A DNA stretch of 64,000 bases from Thermoflavimicrobium daqui (GCF_003313465.1 NZ_KZ845663.1:62001-126000), one strand, 5' to 3'. Shown: positions 1 through 8,888, counted from the stretch's first letter. A program made the numbers and translations. Notes: generated from the letters alone by a model not told the origin.

Positions 1-259
1 CATCATCAGCTTGTTGCTCTTTTAAAAGACGCATGACCTCTGGAAAAAGTTCATTATGCGCTCCGGAAAGACAAGATAGTCCAATAACATCAACGTCTTC
101 CTGAATCGCTGTAGCAACGATTTGAGCTGGGGTTTGCCGCAGTCCTGTATAAATCACTTCCATACCTTCATCACGGAGTGCTTGAGCAATAATCAGTGCT
201 CCCCGATCATGACCATCTAATCCCGGCTTGGCAATTAATACTCGGATGGGTCGCTTCAT
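1..259 (-). CDS. Methylmalonyl-CoA mutase, cobalamin-binding subunit (partial, runs off the left edge)
   Basis: The first 86 residues of a B12-binding subunit are visible. The reading frame starts at an ATG at 259, behind a GGGAGAG ribosome binding site, and is still open at the window edge. The protein begins [20 protein letters not shown] and contains the DxHxxG motif (as LDGHDRG) whose histidine binds cobalt from below in base-off B12 mutases. SGAH follows further on, as in this fold. The family unit is about 130-140 residues, so roughly two thirds is seen. It lies 16 bp downstream of the catalytic subunit on the same strand, so the two are co-transcribed and form a split mutase. Confidence 0.9.
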   Translation of the reverse strand, partial: MKRPIRVLIAKPGLDGHDRGALIIAQALRDEGMEVIYTGLRQTPAQIVATAIQEDVDVIGLSCLSGAHNELFPEVMRLLKEQQADD

Positions 260-275
260 ATTCTTTCTCTCCCTA

Positions 276-1925
276 CTATACTGGCTGATATTCTCCAAAA
301 ACTTCACGTAAGGCATTGGATATTTCTCCTACGGTTGCATACGCTTTCACAGCTTCTAACAAAAAGGGCATTAGGTTTTCCGTTCCTGCTGCAGCTCTCT
401 TTAGTCGATGAATACTGTCCCGAACTGCTTCTGAATTACGGCTCGCCCGAAGTTTCTGTAATCGTTCGATCTGCTCTTTGGCTAAATGAGGATCTACTCG
501 CAGCAATGGTGGAGGAGATTCTTCTTCTATTTGATATCGATTCATCCCTACAACTACTTCTGTACCCGCTTCGATTCGTCGCTGTGTTTCCAGTGCTACA
601 CGGTGAATTTCTCTTTGCATAAAGCCCTGATCGACTGCATGAACAGCTCCCCCCATTTCATCAATTTGCTGAATGTATTTCATCGCCTCTTGCTCAATTT
701 GATTCGTTAATTCCTCGATATAATAGGAGCCACCTAATGGATCTACTGTATCTGCAACCCCACTTTCATTTGCTATGATTTGTTGTGTTCGAAGAGCTAT
801 CCGTGCAGACTCTTCAGTTGGCAATGCTAACGCTTCATCGCGAGCATTGGTATGTAGACTTTGTGTACCTCCTAATACTGCTGCCAAAGCTTGTAGGGTT
901 ACTCTAACAATATTGTTATCAGGCTGCTGTGCTGTTAGTGTAGAACCTCCGGTTTGTGTATGAAAACGTAATTGCATCGAGCGTTCATCTTTCGCATGAA
1001 ATCGTTCTTTCATGATTTTGGCCCATAGCCTTCGTGCTGCTCTAAACTTGGCAATTTCTTCAAAGAAATGATTATGAGCATTAAAGAAAAAAGAGAGTCG
1101 TGGTGCAAATTGATCAACATCGAGTCCCACTTGGATGGCGGCTTCTACATAAGCAATCCCATTCGCCAGCGTAAATGCTACCTCTTGTACTGCTGTAGAG
1201 CCTGCCTCGCGAATATGATATCCACTAATACTGATGGTGTTCCATTTGGGAACATGCTGGCTGCAATACGCAAAAACATCAGTAATTAAACGCATCGATG
1301 GTTTGGGAGGGAAAATATAAGTTCCCCTAGCAATATATTCCTTTAAGATATCATTTTGAATGGTTCCCGCAATTTGCTTCGACGAAACACCTTGCTTCTC
1401 GGCTACAGCAATATACATCGCAAGTAGAATAGCTGCAGGTGCGTTAATTGTCATCGAGGTACTAACCTGATCCAAGGGTATTTTGGCAAATAAACGCTCC
1501 ATATCTTCTAGAGAATCGATGGCAACTCCGACTTTTCCCACCTCACCTAAAGACATGGCATCATCAGAGTCATAGCCAATCTGTGTGGGTAAGTCAAAAG
1601 CTACACTTAACCCAGTCTGTCCTTGCGATAACAAATAGCGAAAGCGTCGATTGGTTTCACTCGCTGAACCAAAGCCAGCATATTGTCGCATTGTCCAGTA
1701 ACGCCCACGATACATCGTCGGTCGAATTCCACGAGTAAATGGATATTCTCCAGGTAGTCCAATTTCTTTTAAACTTAGATCATCCATTGATTTCGGGGCA
1801 TAAAGACGATTTACTTGGATCCCTGAAGATGTTTCAAACTGCTGCTTTCTCTCTGGAAATTTTTTTAACAATTGCTCTGTCTTTTCTTCCCACTTCTTCC
1901 ATCGTTTTTCCCAAGATGATTTCAT
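276..1925 (-). CDS. Methylmalonyl-CoA mutase large (catalytic) subunit, split type
   Basis: This enzyme interconverts methylmalonyl-CoA and succinyl-CoA using adenosylcobalamin supplied by the small subunit encoded next to it. The 549-residue product is a TIM-barrel acyl-CoA mutase with [47 protein letters not shown] and [11 protein letters not shown] blocks. Tyr82 (in RQYAGF) and Ala109 (in SVAFDLP) match the methylmalonyl-specific residues. 2-Hydroxyisobutyryl-CoA mutases carry Ile and Asp there, so substrate specificity is most likely methylmalonyl-CoA. I chose the ATG at 1925 (MKSSWEK) because AGGAGG lies 10 nt upstream; an ATG 12 codons earlier has no such site. Its pathway role is probably disposal of propionyl-CoA from valine and isoleucine broken down by the nearby bkd genes. 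Isobutyryl-CoA mutase is a less likely alternative. Confidence 0.9.
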   Translation of the reverse strand: MKSSWEKRWKKWEEKTEQLLKKFPERKQQFETSSGIQVNRLYAPKSMDDLSLKEIGLPGEYPFTRGIRPTMYRGRYWTMRQYAGFGSASETNRRFRYLLSQGQTGLSVAFDLPTQIGYDSDDAMSLGEVGKVGVAIDSLEDMERLFAKIPLDQVSTSMTINAPAAILLAMYIAVAEKQGVSSKQIAGTIQNDILKEYIARGTYIFPPKPSMRLITDVFAYCSQHVPKWNTISISGYHIREAGSTAVQEVAFTLANGIAYVEAAIQVGLDVDQFAPRLSFFFNAHNHFFEEIAKFRAARRLWAKIMKERFHAKDERSMQLRFHTQTGGSTLTAQQPDNNIVRVTLQALAAVLGGTQSLHTNARDEALALPTEESARIALRTQQIIANESGVADTVDPLGGSYYIEELTNQIEQEAMKYIQQIDEMGGAVHAVDQGFMQREIHRVALETQRRIEAGTEVVVGMNRYQIEEESPPPLLRVDPHLAKEQIERLQKLRASRNSEAVRDSIHRLKRAAAGTENLMPFLLEAVKAYATVGEISNALREVFGEYQPV

Positions 1926-2060
1926 GGAAAAAGATCCTCCTATTGAATAAAATACTTTCACTTCCTAATATAACAAATGATGAGCTTTTTGCGTCTTTTG
2001 ATTCTAGTAAATTATTCCCTTACAAAATGTGCCAATCACCACTCATTTTCAAAAATGGAC

Positions 2061-2084
2061 ATGGTTTATCTATAGACAAACCAT
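2061..2084. promoter_or_regulatory. 24-bp near-perfect palindrome, candidate operator
   Basis: The arms ATGGTTT (2061-2067) and AAACCAT (2078-2084) flank a central TCTATAGA. Eleven of twelve base pairs are symmetrical. The site lies between the divergently transcribed mutase gene (start 1925) and the prli42-like gene (start 2124). This is a typical place for a repressor dimer. No regulator gene is adjacent and I do not recognise the site. Confidence 0.5.
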
Positions 2085-2123
2085 CTCTATCTTTATTAAA
2101 ATGTTTGGTTGAGGTGAGCCATC

Positions 2124-2219
2124 TTGAAGCCAAAATGGATAAAAATCGTCATTTTTGTGGTTCTACTTACGTTTTTATTTACTTCCCTGATTAGTGGTGC
2201 CGCTTTTATGTTACAATAA
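2124..2219 (+). CDS. Prli42-like stressosome-associated membrane miniprotein (31 aa)
   Basis: A TTG-initiated 31-codon frame sits 5 nt after a strong GAGGTGAG ribosome binding site (2111-2118). The product starts MKPKWIKIVIFVV and has a short basic N-terminus followed by one hydrophobic helix (about residues 9-29) ending FMLQ. Length, the lysine-rich N-terminus and the single transmembrane segment fit Prli42, the roughly 31-residue membrane anchor of the stressosome described in Listeria and widespread in Bacillales. I infer that role from size and architecture; there is no alignment behind it. The gene is easy to miss because it is short and starts with TTG. Confidence 0.6.
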   Translation: MKPKWIKIVIFVVLLTFLFTSLISGAAFMLQ

Positions 2220-2317
2220 TGATGAGGACTGCTGTTTTTTCTTTTAAAAATGGATTATACTGTTTAATGGAGTTTGTGAAATCCTAGACAAATTTCGAAA
2301 AATGGAGGGTTAAGGTC

Positions 2318-2503
2318 ATGATTGAACTCGCTCATTATATGGAACCTATTCTCCTGCTTTGTACCATCTTAGCGATATGGGGAACACTCAAAAACAAAAA
2401 AAGCGGAAACAAACCTGGCTTTATTATCGGTGGATTACTTACTTTAGGTATGATTGGCATTACCGGGCTGGCTCTATTTGATCTCTTATTTGGTCTACAG
2501 TAA
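2318..2503 (+). CDS. Small two-helix membrane protein, function unknown
   Basis: This is a 61-residue protein beginning MIELAHYMEP, with hydrophobic segments at about residues 8-24 and 36-58 joined by a basic loop (KNKKSGNK). A GGAGG ribosome binding site stands 10 nt before the ATG, and a good terminator follows at 2568, so it is probably its own short transcript, possibly together with the preceding miniprotein. It resembles small Bacillales membrane proteins of the DUF2759 kind, but I cannot confirm the family. No catalytic motif is seen. Confidence 0.6.
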   Translation: MIELAHYMEPILLLCTILAIWGTLKNKKSGNKPGFIIGGLLTLGMIGITGLALFDLLFGLQ

Positions 2504-2567
2504 GGATATAACTAAATATGTTTTTTCCTTACATAATTGTCACTAAAAGCAAAGGAATGGCTTGAGC

Positions 2568-2606
2568 AACCTTAGTCCTAAACAGCATAGGACTAGGGTT
2601 ATTTTA
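2568..2606 (+). terminator. Rho-independent terminator after the 61-aa membrane protein
   Basis: A 13-bp stem (2568-2580 with 2588-2600, one G-T wobble) closes a 7-nt loop and is followed by a T-rich stretch ATTTTATT. It lies 65 bp after the stop codon. Confidence 0.85.
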
Positions 2607-2689
2607 TTATACTGGCGATGAATTTATAAACGAAACTTAAGAGCAAAAAATCAGAGTACAATGTTTTATGATTCAAAAACCTCTAAAGA

Positions 2690-2722
2690 GCAACCTTAGC
2701 CCTTTTAGGGAACCAAGGTTGC
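2690..2722 (-). terminator. Hairpin downstream of lipB, possible terminator
   Basis: GCAACCTT (2690-2697) pairs with AAGGTTGC (2715-2722), with an inner CCCT/AGGG stem. Read leftwards it is followed by TCTTTAGAGGTTTTTG, a weak T-run. It would close the bkd/lipB transcript about 90 bp past the lipB stop. The arm GAGCAACCTTAG also occurs at the terminator at 2564-2574, suggesting local duplication. Confidence 0.4.
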
Positions 2723-2808
2723 GTAATCGAACGGTCACGCCCTTTTTCATATTCATCTATTAGATAGAAAGAGTGCATGTATCCATCTATTTTTAATCAA
2801 TCCATTTC

Positions 2809-3492
2809 TTATTCAGCATACTTTTTCTCCATATCACTTATCGCTTTCGAGTCAAAAACCGTTTCAAATCCTCTAATAATATGCTTCATTACTTGTTCCA
2901 TCTCTACTTTTTCCCCTAGTACCTGCTCGATCGAAGTCACTCCATACTCTGAAATACCACAGGGAATAATGGTTTGAAAATAGCTTAAATCCGTATTGAC
3001 ATTCAAAGCAAAGCCATGACTGGTGATATAACCTCGTCGCACACGTCCACGATTAAATTTCACACCAATCGCAGCAATTTTGACATGATTGACCCAAACA
3101 CCAGTATATCCCTCTTTTCTAGCCCCTTGGATACCCCACTCTTTTAATGCTTGAATAATTACTTCCTCTAAATCCCGCAAATATTGGTGTGCATCATTCC
3201 CACGGTCACTTAAATGGAATAAGGGATATCCGACTAACTGACCTGGACCATGATAAGTCACATCCCCACCGCGATCAATCTCTACGACTTCGATTTCCCT
3301 TTTTTGATACTGATCCTCACGGAGCAAGAGATTTTCTTGATGAGACCCCCGCCCTAAAGTAACCGTATGAGGATGCTCCAAAAGAAGCAGTTGATCAGAA
3401 TAGGACTCTCGATCAATCTTCTGTATCATCTCTTTTTGAAGATCCCAAGCAGCTTGATAAGGAACCAAACCTAACTTTTTCACGACAAACAT
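2809..3492 (-). CDS. lipB: Octanoyl-[acyl-carrier-protein]:protein N-octanoyltransferase, LipB type
   Basis: LipB moves octanoate from acyl carrier protein to lipoyl domains, the first step of lipoate synthesis. The 227-residue product shows the family blocks: RGGDVTYHGPGQLVGYP at about residues 74-90, catalytic Lys145 in IAAIGVK, and catalytic Cys178 in IIPCGISEYGVTS. An upstream ATG at 3543 would add 17 residues lying inside the terminator hairpin. I prefer the ATG at 3492, which has GGAGTGG 4 nt before it and gives the usual N-terminus (KKLGLVPYQ). The gene follows bkdB by 37 bp. That places it with its likely substrate, the E2 lipoyl domain. B. subtilis uses LipM instead, and a LipM is also present at 59.3 kb. 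Confidence 0.93.
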   Translation of the reverse strand: MFVVKKLGLVPYQAAWDLQKEMIQKIDRESYSDQLLLLEHPHTVTLGRGSHQENLLLREDQYQKREIEVVEIDRGGDVTYHGPGQLVGYPLFHLSDRGNDAHQYLRDLEEVIIQALKEWGIQGARKEGYTGVWVNHVKIAAIGVKFNRGRVRRGYITSHGFALNVNTDLSYFQTIIPCGISEYGVTSIEQVLGEKVEMEQVMKHIIRGFETVFDSKAISDMEKKYAE

Positions 3493-3502
3493 CGAACCAC
3501 TC

Positions 3503-3531
3503 CAAACAAAAAGCATCCAAAAAGGATGCTT
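3503..3531 (-). terminator. Intercistronic terminator/attenuator between bkdB and lipB
   Basis: AAGCATCC (3511-3518) and GGATGCTT (3524-3531) form a perfect 8-bp stem with a 5-nt loop. Read leftwards the stem is followed by TTTGTTT, then directly by the lipB ribosome binding site. The bkdB stop codon (3530-3532) overlaps the stem, so a ribosome finishing bkdB would cover it. It probably reduces lipB expression relative to bkdB. Confidence 0.7.
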
Positions 3532-4831
3532 AAATTTGTACATCTGGATGATAAGACTCTAGACGTTCTTTCACCCGACTTAAAAATTTCCCAGCTAAAT
3601 ACCCATCTAAAATCCGATGGTCAATGGACATACATAAGTTCATCATATCACGAATCGCAATGGCGTCATTTTGTACCATGGGGCGTTTAGCAATGGATTC
3701 AAATGATAAAATGGCCGCCTGTGGGTGATTGATGATCGGACCGGAAGCAATTGAACCGAATGAACCTGTATTATTTACGGTAAATGTTCCACCTTGCATA
3801 TCAGACAATTCTAGTTTTCCAGACCGTGCTTTCTGAGCTAGACGATGGACATCTTTAGCTAATCCTAGAATACTCTTTTCATCAGCATCATGAATCACAG
3901 GCACAAATAGTGACTCTTCTGTAGAAACGGCGATGGAGATATTGATACGTTTCTTTAAAATAATTTTATCGTTTGCCCAAACAGAATTCAATTGGGGGTA
4001 TTCTTTCAAAGAATCAACAACCGCTTTGATAAAAAAGGGCACAAAAGATAATGGGACACCTTCACGCTGTAAAAATTCCCCTTTTAGGCGATTTCGAAGC
4101 GATACAAGACCCGTTACATCAGCCTCCATCATTAACCATGCATGAGGTGCTTCGTGCACGCTCATGACCATTCGATTGGCAATGGTTCGACGTACGGCTG
4201 TGACCGGAACTTCTATATCACCATTTTCCAGTGCTAATGTGCTCGGCTTCGTACCTTTTCTCTGTGCAATCGAAGGATTTTCTTCTTTCCGTTCAGGTGC
4301 TTTGCTTTCTTTATGTAAAGTGATTGGAGATTCTACATCTGGAGTAGATACCGCTTCAGGCTGACTGTTCCCTTGTTCAATAACACGCATTACATCTTTT
4401 CTGGTAATCCGTCCTCCTGCCCCTGAACCTTTAATCTGCGCCAAATCGATTTGATGTTCTTGGGCTAAACGTAATACAGCTGGAGAATATCGATGCTTCA
4501 TCGAATCTTCTTTTTCTTGTACTGCATCTTCTTTCTTCTTTGTTTCAGATGGTGAAGAGATCATCTGTACTTCCTGTTCACTATTTACTTGACCCACTTC
4601 CCCAATTCGGGCAATCAGTGTACCTACCTCTACCGTTTCTCCCTCACTTACTACGATCTCTTTTAAGACACCTTCCACTACAGCTGGTACTTCAGCAACA
4701 ACTTTATCCGTTTCTACTTCACAGATGGGTTCATACTTAGATATGGTATCACCCGGTTGCTTTAGCCATCTTGAGATCGTTCCCTCTGTAACGCTTTCCC
4801 CAAGCTGTGGCATTAGGATATCCGTTGCCAT
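3530..4831 (-). CDS. bkdB: Branched-chain alpha-keto acid dehydrogenase E2, lipoamide acyltransferase
   Basis: E2 core of the Bkd complex, carrying acyl groups from E1 to CoA. The 433-residue product has a lipoyl domain at about 1-77 with lipoylated Lys43 in EVETDKVVAEVPA. A charged linker follows, then a peripheral subunit-binding domain at about 113-150 (RYSPAVLRLAQ...GSGAGGRITRKDV), and a catalytic domain ending with the HxxxDG motif (His405, Asp409). The ATG at 4831 follows AGGAGG. It lies 194 bp downstream of bkdAB, with a long-range inverted repeat in the gap, and 37 bp before lipB. Position after bkdAA-bkdAB and next to leucine dehydrogenase and BkdR favours branched-chain rather than pyruvate substrates. 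Confidence 0.92.
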   Translation of the reverse strand: MATDILMPQLGESVTEGTISRWLKQPGDTISKYEPICEVETDKVVAEVPAVVEGVLKEIVVSEGETVEVGTLIARIGEVGQVNSEQEVQMISSPSETKKKEDAVQEKEDSMKHRYSPAVLRLAQEHQIDLAQIKGSGAGGRITRKDVMRVIEQGNSQPEAVSTPDVESPITLHKESKAPERKEENPSIAQRKGTKPSTLALENGDIEVPVTAVRRTIANRMVMSVHEAPHAWLMMEADVTGLVSLRNRLKGEFLQREGVPLSFVPFFIKAVVDSLKEYPQLNSVWANDKIILKKRINISIAVSTEESLFVPVIHDADEKSILGLAKDVHRLAQKARSGKLELSDMQGGTFTVNNTGSFGSIASGPIINHPQAAILSFESIAKRPMVQNDAIAIRDMMNLCMSIDHRILDGYLAGKFLSRVKERLESYHPDVQI

Positions 4832-4924
4832 AAAAAAACCTCCTCTTATTTTTGCAGTGAAGAATGTAAGGCTAATGACTAGAGGAATTGTTATCCCATT
4901 TCACTATTTCAAAAGCTTTAACGG

Positions 4925-4971
4925 GGGATCATTTTTTGCCTAATACAACGCTCATTACCCGAAATGATCCC
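4925..4971 (-). repeat. Inverted repeat in the bkdAB-bkdB intercistronic gap
   Basis: GGGATCATTT (4925-4934) pairs perfectly with AAATGATCCC (4962-4971) over a 27-nt loop. There is no T-run, so it is not a standard terminator. In mRNA it would fold as a 10-bp stem inside the 194-bp gap, which otherwise holds no gene. Confidence 0.5.
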
Positions 4972-5025
4972 TCGACCAGCTTACTTACAAAGTCTGTTTA
5001 TATGGTAGTCTTATTTTACTTAGAT

Positions 5026-6009
5026 CTAAAATTCAGCTAGCTCACGAATGGCTGTTGCAATTTTTTCGGGGGTTAGCATAAACTCTTTTTCTAAAATAGG
5101 GCTATAAGGCATCGCAGGTACGTCTGGTCCACATAAACGTCGAATGGGGGCATCGAGTTCAAAAAATGCTTCTTCTGCAATGACAGAAGCTACTTCACCA
5201 GCAAAGCCACCTGTTTTATTATCCTCGTGAATAATTAATACTTTCCCTGTTTTCGCTGTGGCTTCTAAAATAGCTTCTTTATCCAAAGGAACTAATGTAC
5301 GTAAGTCCAAAACATGGACATCGATTCCTTCTTGTTCCAAACTCTTTGCTGCCTCTAGTGAATAGTGTAAGGTCAAGCCATAAGAGATGACAGTGACATC
5401 AGTTCCTTCACGCTTGACTGCTGCCTTACCGATCGGCACTGTGTAATCTTCTAAAGGAACTTCTTCTTTAATTGCCCGATAGCAGCGTTTATGCTCAAAA
5501 AAGAGAACAGGATCATTATCACGAATAGCAGCTTTTAATAACCCCTTCACATCATAGGGAGAAGCAGGCATCACAATTTTTAACCCAGGGACACCTGTAA
5601 AGATCTTTTCTACACTCTGTGAATGGTATAATGCCCCATGAACTCCACCACCGTAAGGTGCACGAATAACTAATGGACACTCCCAATTACCATTGGATCG
5701 ATAGCGCAACTTTGATGCCTCGCTAATGATCTGATTGACAGCGGGCATGATAAAGTCAGCAAATTGCATTTCAGCAACAGGGCGTAAGCCATACGCAGCA
5801 GCTCCAATCGCAACACCTACAATCGCCGATTCGGTGAGTGGTGTATCTAACACGCGGTCTTCCCCAAATTGCTCATATAGTCCGACTGTAGCACGAAACA
5901 CCCCACCACGTACGCCTACATCTTCTCCCAATACAAATACCTTGGAATCTCTCTCCATCTCTTCTTTTAATGCTAAAGTAACCGCATCAATATAACTCAT
6001 TACTGGCAT
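5026..6009 (-). CDS. bkdAB: Branched-chain alpha-keto acid dehydrogenase E1 beta subunit
   Basis: With the alpha subunit this forms the thiamine-diphosphate E1 that decarboxylates branched 2-oxo acids. The 327-residue length and blocks GEDVGVRGGVFRAT, TPLTESAIVGVAIGAA, EMQFADFI and RAPYGGGVHG are typical of the transketolase-like beta chain. A C-terminal domain carries KVLIIHEDNKTGGFAGEVAS. The ATG at 6009 lies 9 nt after GGGGGA. It starts 21 bp after bkdAA in the same operon. Confidence 0.93.
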   Translation of the reverse strand: MPVMSYIDAVTLALKEEMERDSKVFVLGEDVGVRGGVFRATVGLYEQFGEDRVLDTPLTESAIVGVAIGAAAYGLRPVAEMQFADFIMPAVNQIISEASKLRYRSNGNWECPLVIRAPYGGGVHGALYHSQSVEKIFTGVPGLKIVMPASPYDVKGLLKAAIRDNDPVLFFEHKRCYRAIKEEVPLEDYTVPIGKAAVKREGTDVTVISYGLTLHYSLEAAKSLEQEGIDVHVLDLRTLVPLDKEAILEATAKTGKVLIIHEDNKTGGFAGEVASVIAEEAFFELDAPIRRLCGPDVPAMPYSPILEKEFMLTPEKIATAIRELAEF

Positions 6010-6030
6010 CCAACAGTTCCCCCTTCTCTA

Positions 6031-7020
6031 CTAGGCATAAACATGTTTATACAAATCTTCTGGGGCTGGATACGAAGCTTTTTCGGCATATTCAGTTGCT
6101 TCATTGATCTCCTGCATAATCTTCGCTACTATTTCTTGATCTTTTTCTTCTGTTAGCAACTCGTGATCCATCAAGTACTTTTTAAATACCACCAGAGAAT
6201 CAACTTTACGTGCTTCCTCTACTTCTTCGGAGGAGCGATAGGTTCGATCATCATCATCACTCGAATGTGGAACTAACCGATATGAAACAGCTTCAATCAA
6301 AGTCGGGCCTTGTCCAGAGCGAGCTCGCTCTGCAGCTTCCTTCACTGCTTGGTAAACTTCCAGTGGGTTATTTCCATCCACTTTAACTCCTGGAAAACCA
6401 TATCCTTTTGCACGGGCAGCAATATCTCCGCCTGCAACTTGTTTGGTCAAAGGGACGGAGATCGCATATTTATTATTTTCCACCATAAATATAACAGGTA
6501 AGTTATGCACACCTGCAAAGTTACAAGCTTCATGCCAATCTCCCTGATTACTAGATCCTTCTCCACAAGTGGTTAGAACAACATGATCTTTCTTTTCTAA
6601 CTTACCAGCATAAGCAATGCCGACGGCATGAAGTACTTGGGTAGTAACAGGACTAGAGCCACTTAGAATACGATATCGATGATCACCATAGTGTCCGGGC
6701 ATTTGTCTCCCACCGCTATTCGGATCTTCTTTTTTAGCAAAGGCTGAAAGCATATTATCACGAGCTGTTTGACCAAATGCTAATACCATGCCGAGGTCAC
6801 GGTAATAAGGGCATAGCCAATCTTTCTCACGATCCAAAGCAAAGGCTGCTCCTACTTGAATCCCTTCTTGCCCCTGACATGAAATCACAAAAGGAATTTT
6901 CCCCGCTCGATTCAAAAGCCACATACGCTCATCAATTTTACGAGCTAACAACATATATCGATACATTTCTAGAACTTGATCATCAGTAAGTCCTAAAGCA
7001 GTATGTTTTAATTCGCTCAT
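6031..7020 (-). CDS. bkdAA: Branched-chain alpha-keto acid dehydrogenase E1 alpha subunit
   Basis: TPP-binding chain of E1. The 329-residue protein has RKIDERMWLLNRAGKIPF near the N-terminus, GRQMPGHYG, and a TPP/Mg motif GEGSSNQGDWHEA...VENNKYAIS at about residues 152-185. A phosphorylation-loop-like segment HSSDDDDRTYRS follows at about 253-264. The GHYG and double-Ser loop are those of 2-oxoisovalerate dehydrogenases. It lies 14 bp after lpdV and 21 bp before bkdAB, forming a lpdV-bkdAA-bkdAB-bkdB-lipB operon. Confidence 0.93.
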   Translation of the reverse strand: MSELKHTALGLTDDQVLEMYRYMLLARKIDERMWLLNRAGKIPFVISCQGQEGIQVGAAFALDREKDWLCPYYRDLGMVLAFGQTARDNMLSAFAKKEDPNSGGRQMPGHYGDHRYRILSGSSPVTTQVLHAVGIAYAGKLEKKDHVVLTTCGEGSSNQGDWHEACNFAGVHNLPVIFMVENNKYAISVPLTKQVAGGDIAARAKGYGFPGVKVDGNNPLEVYQAVKEAAERARSGQGPTLIEAVSYRLVPHSSDDDDRTYRSSEEVEEARKVDSLVVFKKYLMDHELLTEEKDQEIVAKIMQEINEATEYAEKASYPAPEDLYKHVYA

Positions 7021-7034
7021 ACAAACTCCCCCTT

Positions 7035-8459
7035 TTAGCCATGAATCGGTTTGCCATCAACAGCCAAAGCCGCTTCTGCAAAAGCTTCCGATAAAGTCGG
7101 ATGTGGATGAATGGTTTGGGCAATTTCCCACGCTGTGGCATCTAATACTTTTGCTAAGCCTGCTTCTGATATCAAATCAGTTGCATGAGGTCCAATCACA
7201 TGTACCCCTAATAAATCATCTGTCTTCTTATCGGCAATTATTTTAATAAAACCATCGATTTTTCCATATACCAGTGATTTGCCCACACCACGGAATGGGA
7301 ATTTTCCCACTTTTACTTCATATCCTTGCGATCTAGCTTCAGATTCAGTCAATCCAATGCTCCCAATTTCCGGACGGCTATATGTACAACGTGGGATCGT
7401 AAGTGGATCTATCGGTTTTACCTCTAGACCAGCCATATGCTCTACTGCAAGTATTCCTTCATGGGATGCTACATGCGCAAGTTGATAACCCCCAATTACA
7501 TCGCCAATTGCGTAAATATGAGACTCAGCAGTCTGCATAAATTCATTTACTTGAATAACATCCTTCTCAACTTTAATAGAAGTATTATGCAAACCGATAT
7601 CTTCGATATTTGCTTGTCTACCTACAGATACCAGCACTTTCTGTGCAGAGAATGTCAATGAATCTTGATTTTTCTCGGCTTGTAAAGTAACTTGATCATT
7701 TTCAATGGAAACAGTTTCAGGCAGAACTTTTGCACCTGTTATTACTTTTATTTTTCTTTTCTTTAATAAACGTGTCATCTCTTTACTTACATCTTCGTCT
7801 TCGAAAGGCAGGATCCGATCTGCATATTCAAGAATCGTTACGTCTACTCCAAAATCATTTAATAATGAAGCCCATTCAATACCAATAACTCCTCCACCGA
7901 TGATAAGTATGGAGTTAGGCAAAGAACGTAGATCAAGCGCATGATCTGAAGTCATAATAAAGTCGCCATCGATGTTTAGTCCAGGTAATGTTCGTGGTCT
8001 AGACCCTGTTGCAATTAAAACATATTGTGGAGTAAGCATATCTGATTCACTACCATCCACTTTTTCTACCGAAATGGTTCCAGGCCGTGGAGAAAAAATG
8101 GAGGATCCCAAGATTCTGCCTGTTCCATAGTAAATATCGATTTTATTTTTTTTCAATAACTGATCTACTGATTTATATAGTTGTGTTACTATCTTTTGTT
8201 TCCGTTCTTGCACCAAATACATATCTAATTGAATATCCCCTACTTGGATACCATAATCTGTACTTCTTTTTAAGTCATGATATACTTCCGCACTTCGTAG
8301 TAAAGATTTACTCGGGATACACCCTTTATGCAGACATACTCCACCTACTTTTTCCTTTTCTACGATCGCCACTTTCATTCCAAGATGAGCAGCACGTACT
8401 GCTGCGACATATCCCCCAGGACCTGCGCCTAAAACAACTAAATCGTAATTTTCGGCCAT
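7035..8459 (-). CDS. lpdV: Dihydrolipoyl dehydrogenase, E3 of the Bkd complex
   Basis: This flavoprotein reoxidises the lipoyl arm with NAD+. The 474-residue protein begins with an FAD-binding GAGPGGYVAA and carries the redox-active disulfide Cys42-Cys47 in GGVCLHKGCIPSKSLL. It has a second NAD-binding GGGVIGIEWASLL at about residues 183-195, the second FAD block YAIGDVIGGYQLAH, and the C-terminal catalytic HPHPTLSEAFAEA. ATG at 8459 with GAGGAAG 8 nt upstream. It is first in the E3-E1-E2-lipB cluster and, as in B. subtilis, dedicated to Bkd by position. Confidence 0.94.
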   Translation of the reverse strand: MAENYDLVVLGAGPGGYVAAVRAAHLGMKVAIVEKEKVGGVCLHKGCIPSKSLLRSAEVYHDLKRSTDYGIQVGDIQLDMYLVQERKQKIVTQLYKSVDQLLKKNKIDIYYGTGRILGSSIFSPRPGTISVEKVDGSESDMLTPQYVLIATGSRPRTLPGLNIDGDFIMTSDHALDLRSLPNSILIIGGGVIGIEWASLLNDFGVDVTILEYADRILPFEDEDVSKEMTRLLKKRKIKVITGAKVLPETVSIENDQVTLQAEKNQDSLTFSAQKVLVSVGRQANIEDIGLHNTSIKVEKDVIQVNEFMQTAESHIYAIGDVIGGYQLAHVASHEGILAVEHMAGLEVKPIDPLTIPRCTYSRPEIGSIGLTESEARSQGYEVKVGKFPFRGVGKSLVYGKIDGFIKIIADKKTDDLLGVHVIGPHATDLISEAGLAKVLDATAWEIAQTIHPHPTLSEAFAEAALAVDGKPIHG

Positions 8460-8888
8460 TGCTTACACTTCCTCTTGTTTAAGTTCTTCTTACGCAAGGC
8501 ATTATCTTCGTTCTTTCATATATCAAATCGAATATAAATAATTTGGCTGAAGAGTCATTGCTATCCTCTAACCTTCTTCTCTTATATAGATAACAATAAA
8601 GTCGAATATCACGTTTAAAGTATGTATATTTATTTGGGCAAAGATCTAAACTTTTTTAACATGATAATAAAAAAGCGGAAATGAAAAGAACTATCACGAG
8701 ATACACAGCTATTCATTGTTACATTCACAACTTAGCCACATGATTCGTCTACTTCATATTCCGCCTACGTCATCTTTGCTTTATAAGTTTTGACCACTTC
8801 CTATCAAAAAAGCTAGAAGCTATGAATCGTTAACTTTGGATATAGATCACTAAGGGTTCCCGTATAACAGCTACTCTCCAATTCATTC
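8460..8888. other. 429-bp gap between leucine dehydrogenase and lpdV
   Basis: No gene, tRNA or convincing terminator is seen. I looked for a -24/-12 promoter and found none, so lpdV is either read through from the dehydrogenase or has a sigma-A promoter that I cannot identify with confidence. Confidence 0.5.

Noticed and set aside
2013-2031. TGGCAC-containing -24-like element upstream of the mutase
   Set aside because: The bases 10 bp beyond GG are AA, not GC, so it is not a sigma-54 promoter.
3493-3543. Longer lipB start overlapping bkdB
   Set aside because: It would place the start inside the terminator stem and lacks a ribosome binding site.
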